The translations under genes were made by a program, and so were the position numbers. Source: Streptococcus caballi DSM 19004 (GTDB lineage: Bacteria; Bacillota; Bacilli; Lactobacillales; Streptococcaceae). From it: 48,620 bases of DNA. A model generated the notes under the pieces. That model did not search any database and was not told the DNA's origin. It saw only the letters and a list, made by a program, of their open reading frames with translations. The stretch covers positions 1 to 48,620 of the forward strand of contig NZ_KB904085.1 of NCBI RefSeq assembly GCF_000379985.1. Reading direction: 5' to 3'. Shown here piece by piece: positions 38,431-46,408 of the stretch. Numbering within the stretch: position 1 is the first letter of the stretch; each line of letters starts with the position of its first letter.

Positions 38431-39399
38431 ATGAAGTTAAAAAAATTGTTAATGACTGCAGGCCTTATATTAGTGAGTGTCTTTGTTATTTCTCCAGCCT
38501 ATGCTGCAACTAGCTCTGTTCAAAAGGTTATTGATGAATCTTATGTTCAACCAGACTATGTTTTGGGATATTCTCTATCAAACGAACAAAAGTCTCAAAC
38601 CCTGCAACTTTTAAATTACAATAATAGCAAGGATACTAATGTCAAAACGCTGACAACCAGTGCCTATGCCAATATCATGAATGTTGCTGATGATTCTAGC
38701 CTGCAATTATATTCATCTGTCAAAATTCAAAAATTGGGTAAATCAGAGACTTTGACAGTTAATATTGTTACTCCAGAAAACATCACAAAGGTAACACAAG
38801 ATATGTATCGTAACGCTGCCGTTACCTTAGGAATTGAGCATGCGACAATCACGGTTGCCGCGCCACTCCCTGTGACTGGTGAGAGTGCTCTAGCTGGTAT
38901 TTATTACTCCCTGGAAGAAAATGGCGCTCAGGTTTCAGATGAGAACAAGCAACTTGCTCAAGAAGAATTGAGCACTCTGTCTAATATTAATGCTGAAAAT
39001 ACGGGTAAGGATGGTTATGATGCAGATAAATTGAACGTTGCCCTGACAGATATTAAATCGGCAGTTGCAGATGCGGGTTCAAACGTTAGTAAAGAGGATG
39101 TCCAAAAAATTGTTGAGGATACTTTGAAAAACTATGGCTTAACCAATTCGATGACATCCGATCAAATTACATTGATTGTTAATTTTGCTTTTAATCTGTC
39201 AAAAAGCAGTGTCATCAACAGCGCCAGTTTTAAACAAACCCTTAATTCTCTAAAAGACAGTATCGTTTCAAAAGCGGGTTCTAGTTTTAAAGGCATTAAC
39301 CTTAATTTTGATGCTAGTAAGGCTGTAGAATCTAGCAAGGGATTCTTTGCTAATATTTGGCAACAAATTGTCAATTTCTTTAAGTCATTTGTATCATAA
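38431..39399 (+). CDS. Secreted DUF1002 protein
   Basis: A 322-residue exported protein. The signal peptide MKLKKLLMTAGLILVSVFVI ends with SPAYA, with cleavage expected after residue 25. The mature part carries the DUF1002 family pattern, including GLTNSMTSDQITLIVNFAFN in the second half. It ends IWQQIVNFFKSFVS, an amphipathic helix. The family function is unknown. AGAAAGG lies before the ATG and a terminator follows. Confidence 0.88.
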   Translation: MKLKKLLMTAGLILVSVFVISPAYAATSSVQKVIDESYVQPDYVLGYSLSNEQKSQTLQLLNYNNSKDTNVKTLTTSAYANIMNVADDSSLQLYSSVKIQKLGKSETLTVNIVTPENITKVTQDMYRNAAVTLGIEHATITVAAPLPVTGESALAGIYYSLEENGAQVSDENKQLAQEELSTLSNINAENTGKDGYDADKLNVALTDIKSAVADAGSNVSKEDVQKIVEDTLKNYGLTNSMTSDQITLIVNFAFNLSKSSVINSASFKQTLNSLKDSIVSKAGSSFKGINLNFDASKAVESSKGFFANIWQQIVNFFKSFVS

Positions 39400-39404
39400 G
39401 ATTT

Positions 39405-39433
39405 AATAGAGTTGGAAATAGTCCAACTCTATT
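39405..39433 (+). terminator. Terminator of the DUF1002 gene
   Basis: AATAGAGTTGGA pairs perfectly with TCCAACTCTATT around AATAG. Confidence 0.9.
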
Positions 39434-39463
39434 TTGCTTTATCTGTTAACAGGAAGTTTTGGG

Positions 39464-39972
39464 ATGACAGAATATTGGGATGCCTACGATGAAAATCGTC
39501 ATCTTTTGTCTGGGAAAATCATTAATTGCGACACTTTTTCATCAACAGATGACTTTCACTTAGTTGTTCAGGTCTTGCTTTTACACAGGAAAGATTAGTC
39601 TGTTCTTTTTATGCATCGCGCGAGAAATAAAGCTACTTTTCCTGATTATTTCGAGGCAACGGCAGGAGGAGCAGCCTTGTGTAGAGAAACATCTGAGGGG
39701 GCAGCTAGACGTGAATCGAAGGAAGAGTTAGAAGTTGATCAGTTTCTCTTGCTCTATAAGCAACAGATAAGGAAAATCACATGCATTTCGATAAATATTT
39801 AGCTTGGACCGGTGCAGGTAAAGATACCAAACTTTACCAGGAGAATGACACTGATGGGCATGTTTGGGTGGAACCAAATTTGCTATCTGATTTCCTAAGT
39901 GAGTCTAAAGTCATTCCTTCGCAAGTCACTGAACTGGAAATACTATTTCGTTTAGCTGATGATAAATTATAG
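39464..39972 (+). pseudogene. NUDIX hydrolase pseudogene
   Basis: From ATG 39464 the frame reads MTEYWDAYDENRHLLSGKII and stops at TAG 39596. It continues in the same frame as FMHRARNKATFPDYFEATAG, then the Nudix region GGAALCRETSEGAARRESKE. A frameshift near 39770 moves the rest (HFDKYLAWTGAGKDTKLYQE to LFRLADDKL) to another frame. The Nudix box is itself altered: its second glycine is glutamate and a hydrophobic position is serine. Nonsense, frameshift and motif loss agree that this is dead. Confidence 0.85.
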
Positions 39973-40021
39973 TGATTTTGACTTGTTCTGCGCCTGAGAA
40001 GCTAATTATCCTAAAATTACT

Positions 40022-40062
40022 ACTTAAAAAGGCGGTTCTTTCTCAGAATCACCTTTTTAAGT
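40022..40062 (-). terminator. Terminator of the amylase gene
   Basis: An 18-bp stem (two imperfect pairs) runs from ACTTAAAAAGG at 40022 to CCTTTTTAAGT at 40062, with loop TTCTC. It lies just after the amylase stop on the minus strand. Confidence 0.75.
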
Positions 40063-40083
40063 CTTTTATAGAGCATAGAATTA

Positions 40084-41532
40084 TTAGCAAGTCCAGACAC
40101 TGACAGACTTAGCTTCGACAGGGAAATCTCCCCAACCTTCCTGATCAATGCTGACACTTTCTTGACAGTGTCCAAGATAATCAGTGAAAATGGCACCAGC
40201 CCATTTCTTTCCGACAAACATCAATTTATGACTAGCATTTTTGTTGCTCAGAATAACAGCTAGTGATTTTTTATGCTCATCGTCGCCAAGTCTTGTCCAG
40301 CCAATACAATTGGCATCGTCTAGATAGTCTTCTTGTTTACCATAGGCATAATTTTGTCGTAAATCTAAGAGATTATTAATGATGTCTTGAAAACTCTCCT
40401 GTGCAAAATCACCCTGAATACCATAGTAATCGCCATAGAAGACACAGGGTAACCCGGCTTCACGCAGTAAGATTAGGGCATAGGCAGCAGGTTTAAACCA
40501 TTCTTCAATAGTCGATTCTAGGGCTTGACCACGTTGCGTATCGTGATTATCAACAAAAGTAACTGCCGATTGAGGGTGGTTGCTAGCGAGGCTGCCGTCA
40601 AAGATTTGTCGCAAATCATAAGCTTCAGATTGACGGCTAGCATCAAAAAGATTCTGATGCAGTTTGACATCAACTAAGTCAAAACCGTAGTCAATATTTT
40701 CCAGATAATCATCATTAGCTTGTTCATCTCCATTCCAGAATTCGCCAAAGACGTAAAAATCCTCACCGTATTTTTCAGTAATATCACGAATAAAATTTTT
40801 CATGAAAAAGGAATCAATATGTTTCACAGCGTCTAGCCTGAAACCGCCGACTCCGGTTGTCTGGATAAACCAGTCCGACCAATCGTAGATATTTTGAACG
40901 ACTTCGGGATGCTTAAAGTCTAAGTCGGCATACATGAGGTAATCATAGTTTCCATTTTCATCATCGACAAGATCATTATTAGCCCAACCCTTATTATCGC
41001 CTTGAATTTGAAAAATACCAGTCTGCCCAGTCTTGGCATCAAAATCAGTTCCTGTGAAGTGGTACCAATGCCACTCAAAGTCATTATAAATTTTTTGTCG
41101 ACCATCAAAAGTAAAATTGGTCCAACCTTCTATTTCAAAAGGGTCTGTCAGAATCTTGGTACGGTCCGTCGGATCCACCTCAACCACTTCAAAGCGCTCG
41201 GTGTGGTCAGCTGATGCTTTATGGTTGAGGATAATGTCAGCCATTGGAATGATTCCATTTGCCTTAAGCGTAGCAATGGCTTTCAAATAATCTTCCTTGC
41301 TACCATATTTAGTACGAACAGTTCCCTTTTGATCAAATTCGCCCAAGTCAAAGAGATCATAGACACCATAGCCCACGTCAGCAGAGGATGTCCCTTTAAA
41401 AGCTGGTGGCATCCAGATTTTAGAAATACCTTTTTGAGCTAGGTGAGGTGCATCATCAGCTAATCGTTTCCAGTGGTTACCATCATTTGGTAAATACCAT
41501 TCAAAATATTGCATTAGGGTCTCGTTTACCAT
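40084..41532 (-). CDS. Cytoplasmic alpha-amylase (GH13)
   Basis: A 482-residue alpha-amylase without a signal peptide, so it acts on intracellular maltodextrin or glycogen. The four GH13 regions are present: ADIILNHKAS, GGFRLDAVKHID (nucleophile Asp), FGEFWNGDEQ (acid Glu) and TFVDNHDTQRG. It begins MVNETLMQYFEWYLPNDGNHW, the liquefying-type opening. AGGAAACAAAATGG gives a modest ribosome site. A MalR-like palindrome lies 58 bp upstream. It remains intact within a region full of pseudogenes. Confidence 0.93.
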   Translation of the reverse strand: MVNETLMQYFEWYLPNDGNHWKRLADDAPHLAQKGISKIWMPPAFKGTSSADVGYGVYDLFDLGEFDQKGTVRTKYGSKEDYLKAIATLKANGIIPMADIILNHKASADHTERFEVVEVDPTDRTKILTDPFEIEGWTNFTFDGRQKIYNDFEWHWYHFTGTDFDAKTGQTGIFQIQGDNKGWANNDLVDDENGNYDYLMYADLDFKHPEVVQNIYDWSDWFIQTTGVGGFRLDAVKHIDSFFMKNFIRDITEKYGEDFYVFGEFWNGDEQANDDYLENIDYGFDLVDVKLHQNLFDASRQSEAYDLRQIFDGSLASNHPQSAVTFVDNHDTQRGQALESTIEEWFKPAAYALILLREAGLPCVFYGDYYGIQGDFAQESFQDIINNLLDLRQNYAYGKQEDYLDDANCIGWTRLGDDEHKKSLAVILSNKNASHKLMFVGKKWAGAIFTDYLGHCQESVSIDQEGWGDFPVEAKSVSVWTC

Positions 41533-41589
41533 TTTGTTTCCTCAATCTTTCTACACTTTTCTATCATTTTACCAAATTAGAAAAATAAT

Positions 41590-41601
41590 GCAATCGATTG
41601 C
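41590..41601 (-). promoter_or_regulatory. Candidate MalR/LacI-family operator
   Basis: GCAATCGATTGC is a perfect 12-bp palindrome with a central CG, 58 bp before the amylase start. It resembles the streptococcal MalR operator type GCAAACGTTTGC. Confidence 0.5.
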
Positions 41602-41745
41602 GCTGTTTTGATTTGTATCTTTTTTATTAAATTTATTCTAGTGATATTTCTAAAAATACCTTTAATATACAAGTTGAAACGTTAAAATGATAGCATCATA
41701 GGCTTATATATACTGCGAAGGGGCGCAGTCTTCCTACAAGTTACC

Positions 41746-42202
41746 ATGTAATTATTGGAAAATCGTTTTTTTAAAAGACGGCGTCGTGTTGACTGAAAGC
41801 ACCTTGAAAATGGATAGCTTTTTGGCTCACCAAGTTTATCACCAGTTTATGCAGGAGATGGGGAAAGTTTTGGCTGATAATTATAAAGGTGCGGGCATTA
41901 CCAATGTTGTTACGGTTGAAGAATCCGGAATAGCACCGGCGTTTACACTGCCCAAGCACTCAATGTTCCCATGAATTTTGCTAAGAATCAAAGGAGTATC
42001 GCCGTGTTAGGGGACATTTGAGAGCAGAGGTCTATTCATTTACCAAGCAAGTGGTCAGCGTTGCTTCTATCGCTAGCAAGTTTCTGTCGTCAAATGATTT
42101 AGTGCTGGTTGTTGATGATATTTTGACAGAAGGTCAAGCCTGCAAAGGGACTTTTGGAAATCATCAGTCAAGCAGGTACTAAGGTTGCAGTTGTCGGACT
42201 TA
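41746..42202 (+). pseudogene. xpt: Xanthine phosphoribosyltransferase pseudogene
   Basis: The start ATG (41746) is followed at once by TAA where AAA (Lys) is expected, then LLENRF. An extra T near codon 8 shifts the frame. The next part ([20 protein letters not shown], then [12 protein letters not shown]) is clearly Xpt. Another shift before [14 protein letters not shown] and further damage around the PRPP site ([16 protein letters not shown]) follow. The C-terminus is lost near 42200. At least three lesions are visible. Without it, xanthine salvage through Xpt is lost unless another copy exists. Confidence 0.85.
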
Positions 42203-42431
42203 ATGACACAAATATCTTTACCAGTCTACCAATGACACTGTAATATTTCTAACAAATGGTAGTGTCACTATAACATTTTTTGCCATTATTTTAAATGAAA
42301 AATTGAAAAAACGTGTTTGTATAGATAGCATTGGAGAGGACTCCAAGTTATTTTTTGTTGCCGTCAATTTTGAGGATAAAAAATCACCAGCTGATCTGAT
42401 GATTAACTTTCTATGTGTTTTGTTTTGTTAA
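42203..42431 (+). pseudogene. Unidentified coding remnant
   Basis: ATG 42203 begins MTQISLPVYQ and stops, but after a one-base shift the stretch continues as NDTVIFLTNGSVTITFFAII and then IDSIGEDSKLFFVAVNFED, ending at 42431. It looks like a small frameshifted gene of about 75 residues. I do not recognise the family. Its end overlaps the antisense transporter pseudogene. Confidence 0.35.
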
Positions 42432-43190
42432 TGCAACCGTAAGCAATACCAATGAAAAGACCACCGCCTAGCCAGTCACCAAAGAAAACAACAATCCATT
42501 GACGAAGGATGTTTGCTAGTGTGAAGCTTGGTACTTGATCACGAACATGGTTGAAAGCTAAAAGCATGAAGGATGCAAAGTTAGCAATCAAATCTTCATT
42601 GACTAGGAAAATAAACATGAAAATAGCTGAGATAGCAATGGATATTTTAGCCGATTTTTCTTTCAGATGCATATAACCAAGAATGGCAATATTGACAAAC
42701 ATATTGGCTGTAATACCTTCGATAAAGTTACTCCAGTCAGTCTTACCAAGTTTTTTTGCTACGGATGAGACGACAAAACTTTTATCTCTAAGATTAATGA
42801 AAGAGAAAGATTGGTTAAAGAACCAAGCTAGAATGACTGCACCCATCAAGTTAAAAAAGTACAATAAACCAAGATGATAGTTGCCTTTTTTCAGGAAATT
42901 TGCTTGTAGTAGGCATCTGTTGTCAAGTACATCATGTTAGACGTGGCTAACTCTCCATTAAAGATCGGGGCGTACACCAAACCAATGGCAAATAGAAGAG
43001 TAAAGACAAAACGACCGATTGATGGGAATTGTGATGAAATAATATCAGCTCCGAAAATTCTAACTGCCGTACTCATGGTTAAGTAAGCACCAGCAAACAT
43101 GGAACGCAAAGCGTATCTTCCTCAACTTTCGTCAAAAAGTGCCTCTTTTTTGGAACAAGCAGCACCGATTTTTTCTTGAAATGGAGTCAT
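42403..43190 (-). pseudogene. Formate/nitrite transporter pseudogene
   Basis: On the minus strand ATG 43190 reads MTPFQEKIGAACSKKEALFD and hits TGA at 43124-43122. The same frame resumes as RSMFAGAYLTMSTAVRIFGA and ends near 42891. A frameshift there moves the rest (YFFNLMGAVILAWFFNQSFS to GGGLFIGIAYGCINKTKHIE) to another frame. Together they give the six-helix FocA/NirC channel of about 260 residues. Two lesions imply loss of function. It lies downstream of the flavin operon, beyond that operon's terminator. Confidence 0.85.
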
Positions 43191-43292
43191 AAATTTACCT
43201 CTTTGTTATTTTATTTACAACGATATCTATCTTATTTCTCTAAAAATGAAAAAGATTTTATGGCATTCCTTTTAACCATTTTTTAAATTTAA

Positions 43293-43322
43293 AGGTGGGG
43301 GAGATAATCATTTCCCCCACCT
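43293..43322 (-). terminator. Terminator of the flavin operon
   Basis: AGGTGGGGGA (43293-43302) pairs perfectly with TCCCCCACCT (43313-43322), just after the last gene of the minus-strand operon. Confidence 0.75.
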
Positions 43323-43330
43323 CTAAGCTC

Positions 43331-44587
43331 TTAATGTGATGAAGCACCAGAACTTGCATCGGCAGCAGGAGTAGAGCCCCCTGTGTGGGCACTGTCAGAA
43401 GCTCCAGAAGTAGCATCACTTGCACCATGATTGCTATTATTAGAAGCACCAGAACTTGCACCAGTTCCCCCTCCTACCAAACGTTGACCAGTTGTTTCAA
43501 GATACCAGTCTAACCAAGGTTTAAAATTAAAGACGATTTCATTAATACCAGCGTAAGAACCATCGTCGTAGTACATTGCCTGATAGTTGTGAGTATTGAG
43601 AACTGCTGGGTTTGGATTCGGAATTAACGTACGGACATATTCTTGATTACCATTGCGGAGCGTTCCAATAACCCACTCAACATTTTTCATACGGGCAGCA
43701 GGAAGAGAAGAGTGAACAGTTGACATACGATTTCCTGATTGTGATGGAATGCGTTTAGCGAACATGGTATCAGGATCTTGGTGAGCATTGTTGTAATACA
43801 AGAATTGGTTGTTATCATCAGCGTAAGTTAATTCAAATGGCATTGATTTTAGGAACATGTTGATTTGATCAACTGTTAAAATACCATGGTCAAGCTTGAC
43901 ATAGGTGTTGCCAGAAACAGCTCCAGTAATTTCAGCAACTTTTTCAACCCAGTCAGGATCATCTGGATCAACTTCGGTAATTGTTGTTGAAATTGGGTGA
44001 TTACAATCCAAATCTTCTGTTTCAATTGGTTTCGGTTTTTTCAATTTTGATACAACTCCTACGTAAGAGATGAAATTATCTAAGCAAGTTTCAAGGAATT
44101 TAACAGTGCCTTCATTGATAATACTGCCATTTTCATCAAAGGCTTCTTTGGCTTTACCAAGCAAGAATTCATTACCAGGAAGTGTGTAAGCATTAACACC
44201 GGGAGCATCCAAAATCTTACGTAGGTGTACTTGAGCACGAGATGTTCCTTGGTCATAATAAGAAGCACCAACAATCATGACCGGCTTATTTTCAAAAGGA
44301 TGCACTTCGTATGACAACCATTCAAGGACGCTCTTAAGGGCAGCGGTGATGGTATGGTTGTGTTCTGGTGTCGCAATGATAACACCGTCAGCACGTGTAA
44401 TTTTGTTGTAGAGTAGACGAAGTTGGAAACTTTCTTTCCAATCTTGGTCTTGATTGAACATAGGAACTTCATCAATTTCTAAAACTTCCAATTCAAATTT
44501 GAGCTTGAATTGTTTTCTGATGTACTCCAAAAGCATACGATTATATGATTGGTCGGCATTTGAGCCAACAAGTCCTACAAATTTCAT
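43331..44587 (-). CDS. NAD(P)H-dependent FMN reductase / PAS fusion with (S/T)GAS-repeat tail
   Basis: A 418-residue protein in three parts. Residues 1-190 are a flavodoxin-fold reductase: LVGSNADQSYNRMLLEYI binds FMN phosphate and ATPEHNHTITAALKSVLEWL is the NADPH_dep_FMN_red signature. Residues about 235-360 are a PAS-like domain (LTVDQINMFLKSMPFELTYA; FLYYNN) matching the one in the protein at 2954-4309. The tail from residue 372 is Gly/Ala/Ser-rich with TGAS (375), SGAS (379), HGAS (387), DATSGAS (391-397) and DASSGAS (410-416). These resemble ApbE flavinylation sites, with serine as acceptor. It is the third gene of an operon begun by apbE. I infer a reductase whose tail may carry covalent FMN. 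Confidence 0.88.
   Translation of the reverse strand: MKFVGLVGSNADQSYNRMLLEYIRKQFKLKFELEVLEIDEVPMFNQDQDWKESFQLRLLYNKITRADGVIIATPEHNHTITAALKSVLEWLSYEVHPFENKPVMIVGASYYDQGTSRAQVHLRKILDAPGVNAYTLPGNEFLLGKAKEAFDENGSIINEGTVKFLETCLDNFISYVGVVSKLKKPKPIETEDLDCNHPISTTITEVDPDDPDWVEKVAEITGAVSGNTYVKLDHGILTVDQINMFLKSMPFELTYADDNNQFLYYNNAHQDPDTMFAKRIPSQSGNRMSTVHSSLPAARMKNVEWVIGTLRNGNQEYVRTLIPNPNPAVLNTHNYQAMYYDDGSYAGINEIVFNFKPWLDWYLETTGQRLVGGGTGASSGASNNSNHGASDATSGASDSAHTGGSTPAADASSGASSH
43341..43459 (-). repeat. Internal DNA repeats encoding the (S/T)GAS tail
   Basis: GAAGCACCAGAACTTGCA occurs exactly at 43341-43358 and 43442-43459, with the diverged copy GAAGCTCCAGAAGTAGCA between. The repeats encode the SGAS units and could change number by recombination. 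Confidence 0.8.
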
Positions 44588-44608
44588 AGTTTAACTCTCC
44601 TTCTTATC

Positions 44609-45211
44609 CTATAAGCTTTCCCAATCGAAGTTTTCAGCTTCTTTGCGTAATAATTCTTGAGCACTTTGCAATTTTTCAGTCATTTTAACGAAGATACGGA
44701 AATCGTCGAAGATGGCGTCTAGTTTGTTGCAGGTGTCCAAATCGATGAGATTACCTTCTTTGTCGAAAGCTTGCAGTGAATGTGAAAGAAGAAATTCGTC
44801 TGGTAAAACGTTGGCTTTGATTTCTGGTGCGTTAAGAATTTGACGCAATTGCAATTGTGCGCGTGAAGAGCCCAATGTTCCGAAAGATGCCCCAGTAATC
44901 ATAACTGGTTTGTTAAGTAGTGGGAAGATACCGTATGACAACCAAGCTAGGGCATTCATCAAGACGGCTGGAATTGAATGATCGTATTCAGGTGTTCCAA
45001 TGATAACACCATCAGCAGCATCAATTTTATCAGCAATTTCAAGTACTAATTCTGGAACTTTTTTGTCGGCAGGTTTATTAAAGACTGGGATGTCCTTAAT
45101 TTCAATTAGTTCAATTTCTGCTTTGTCAGCAAAATGTTTTTGCATGTATTGGAGCAACTGGCGGTTAGTTGATTTAGCTGAGTTGGTTCCAACTAGTCCA
45201 ATAAGTTTCAT
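44609..45211 (-). CDS. NADPH-dependent FMN reductase
   Basis: A 200-residue flavodoxin-fold reductase. The FMN loop is LVGTNSAKSTNRQLLQYM and the signature is GTPEYDHSIPAVLMNALAWL. It is a paralogue of the reductase domain encoded downstream, without the PAS or repeat regions. It starts 16 bases after the apbE stop and ends 21 bases before the fusion gene, so the three are one operon. It may form a two-subunit enzyme with the fusion protein, reducing flavin or another acceptor. Confidence 0.9.
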   Translation of the reverse strand: MKLIGLVGTNSAKSTNRQLLQYMQKHFADKAEIELIEIKDIPVFNKPADKKVPELVLEIADKIDAADGVIIGTPEYDHSIPAVLMNALAWLSYGIFPLLNKPVMITGASFGTLGSSRAQLQLRQILNAPEIKANVLPDEFLLSHSLQAFDKEGNLIDLDTCNKLDAIFDDFRIFVKMTEKLQSAQELLRKEAENFDWESL

Positions 45212-45227
45212 ATTAAATCCTCTTTTC

Positions 45228-46169
45228 TTAGGTATTGTACAGCAGGTGAAAATCTTTTTTCAGACCATTTGACACAGCGATCCGATTATCCGTAGTGATA
45301 AGAATGCCCTCAATATTTGGGGTATTCTCAATGGTCATAAAGGCTTCAAGTATGGGAAGACCAAAAAGTCTAGTTGTCCAGATTTCACAATCTACTGATA
45401 GATCTGAAATAATTGTAAGACTCTCTATTTCAGTCTTAATAGGATAGCCAGTATGACGATCAAAAATATGATGATAATCTTTGTCACCAACTTTTAAATG
45501 TCTTTCATAAACACCTGAAGTCACGACGGACTTATTTTTCACGGTCACGATGCCTAGATTTTCACCGCGTTTTTTATGTGGATTTTGAATACCAATATTC
45601 CAAAATCCTTGTTCACGTTTTGGATTGTCTCCTAAGACTAGGACGTTTCCACCTAGATTAATCAGAGCAGAAGTTACTTTTTCCTTCTTGAGATAATCCA
45701 TTACTTTATCAGCAATATAACCTTTAGCAAGAGCACCCAAATCAATTTTCATCCCTTTTTCTTGCAGAAAAACAGTTTGTTTTTCTTCATCCAGAATGAT
45801 ATTTTCAGGATTAGTCAAAGGCATGATGTCTTTGATAACTTCATCGCTTGGCACTCTGGCATCTGAAAAGCCGATGCGCCAGCTTTGAACCAAAGGACCG
45901 ATAGCGATGTTGAGATTGCTTGGTTTGGCTAGGCTATGCTTTTTTCCAATAGCGATGAGCTCAAATAATTCGGGTTCTACTTTGACAGGAGTGAGACCAG
46001 CATGCTGATTAATTTGCATCAGTTCTGAATCTTCATCATTAGCACTAAAGCGATTTTTATAAAGCTCAAGTAAATGACAGACTGTCTGTATCTGAGGTTC
46101 AGGATCTTCCGAATTAATCAGGATATCAATGGTGGTTCCCATCATTTTCAGGCTATGAGAAAGTTGCAA
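45228..46169 (-). CDS. apbE: FAD:protein FMN transferase (ApbE family), cytosolic
   Basis: ApbE enzymes move FMN from FAD onto a Thr or Ser of a target protein. The 313-residue product has KIDLGALAKGYIADKVMDYL, LINLGGNVLVLG and SVVTSGVYERHLKVG, all core motifs. The metal-site region near SDLSVDCEIWTTRLF is present. It has no signal peptide or lipobox, unlike exported ApbE proteins, so its target should be cytosolic. I choose the TTG at 46169 because GGGAGGTGA sits 5-6 bases upstream; the ATG at 46184 overlaps that ribosome site. It leads the operon with two FMN reductases. Confidence 0.9.
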   Translation of the reverse strand: MQLSHSLKMMGTTIDILINSEDPEPQIQTVCHLLELYKNRFSANDEDSELMQINQHAGLTPVKVEPELFELIAIGKKHSLAKPSNLNIAIGPLVQSWRIGFSDARVPSDEVIKDIMPLTNPENIILDEEKQTVFLQEKGMKIDLGALAKGYIADKVMDYLKKEKVTSALINLGGNVLVLGDNPKREQGFWNIGIQNPHKKRGENLGIVTVKNKSVVTSGVYERHLKVGDKDYHHIFDRHTGYPIKTEIESLTIISDLSVDCEIWTTRLFGLPILEAFMTIENTPNIEGILITTDNRIAVSNGLKKDFHLLYNT

Positions 46170-46202
46170 AATGTCACCTCCCATAAATTGTCATATATAT
46201 CA

Positions 46203-46216
46203 TGATAACGTTTTCT
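46203..46216 (-). promoter_or_regulatory. Candidate cre site before the flavin operon
   Basis: TGATAACGTTTTCT matches the cre consensus TGWAANCGNTNWCA at 12 of 14 positions, about 35 bp upstream of the apbE start. Confidence 0.45.
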
Positions 46217-46282
46217 GAAAGAAAAATCAAGTCTAAAAAACGAAATGAAAACGGCTTATGTCAAGCTTTTATGGAGATGATG

Positions 46283-46312
46283 TTCTGAAAATACTACTGA
46301 ATATTTTCAGAA
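46283..46312. promoter_or_regulatory. 30-bp perfect inverted repeat (candidate operator)
   Basis: TTCTGAAAATA and TATTTTCAGAA flank an 8-base spacer. The element ends 7 bases before the -35 box of the transporter gene. Single TTCTGAA half-sites also occur near 46211 and 46359. Confidence 0.65.
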
Positions 46313-46319
46313 AAGGAGG

Positions 46320-46348
46320 TTGACAAACTTACTAGCAAGAGTTAATAT
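46320..46348 (+). promoter_or_regulatory. Promoter of the Nramp-like gene
   Basis: TTGACA (46320-46325), 17-bp spacer, TAATAT (46343-46348); a second -10-like TATAAT lies at 46348-46353. Confidence 0.6.
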
Positions 46349-46408
46349 ATAATATATATTCTGAATTATCTGAATATTACGGGATTATTTTAGAAAGAGG
46401 TTTTTAGG

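Noticed and set aside
38431..39399. DUF1002 protein as a sortase substrate of the nearby SrtA
   Set aside because: No LPxTG motif or C-terminal sorting signal; the end is an amphipathic helix.
41700..41745. Possible purine riboswitch before the xpt relic (hairpin ACTGCG/CGCAGT, then TTCCTAC)
   Set aside because: The conserved loop sequences and third stem are not there, and it ends directly at the ATG with no room for an expression platform.
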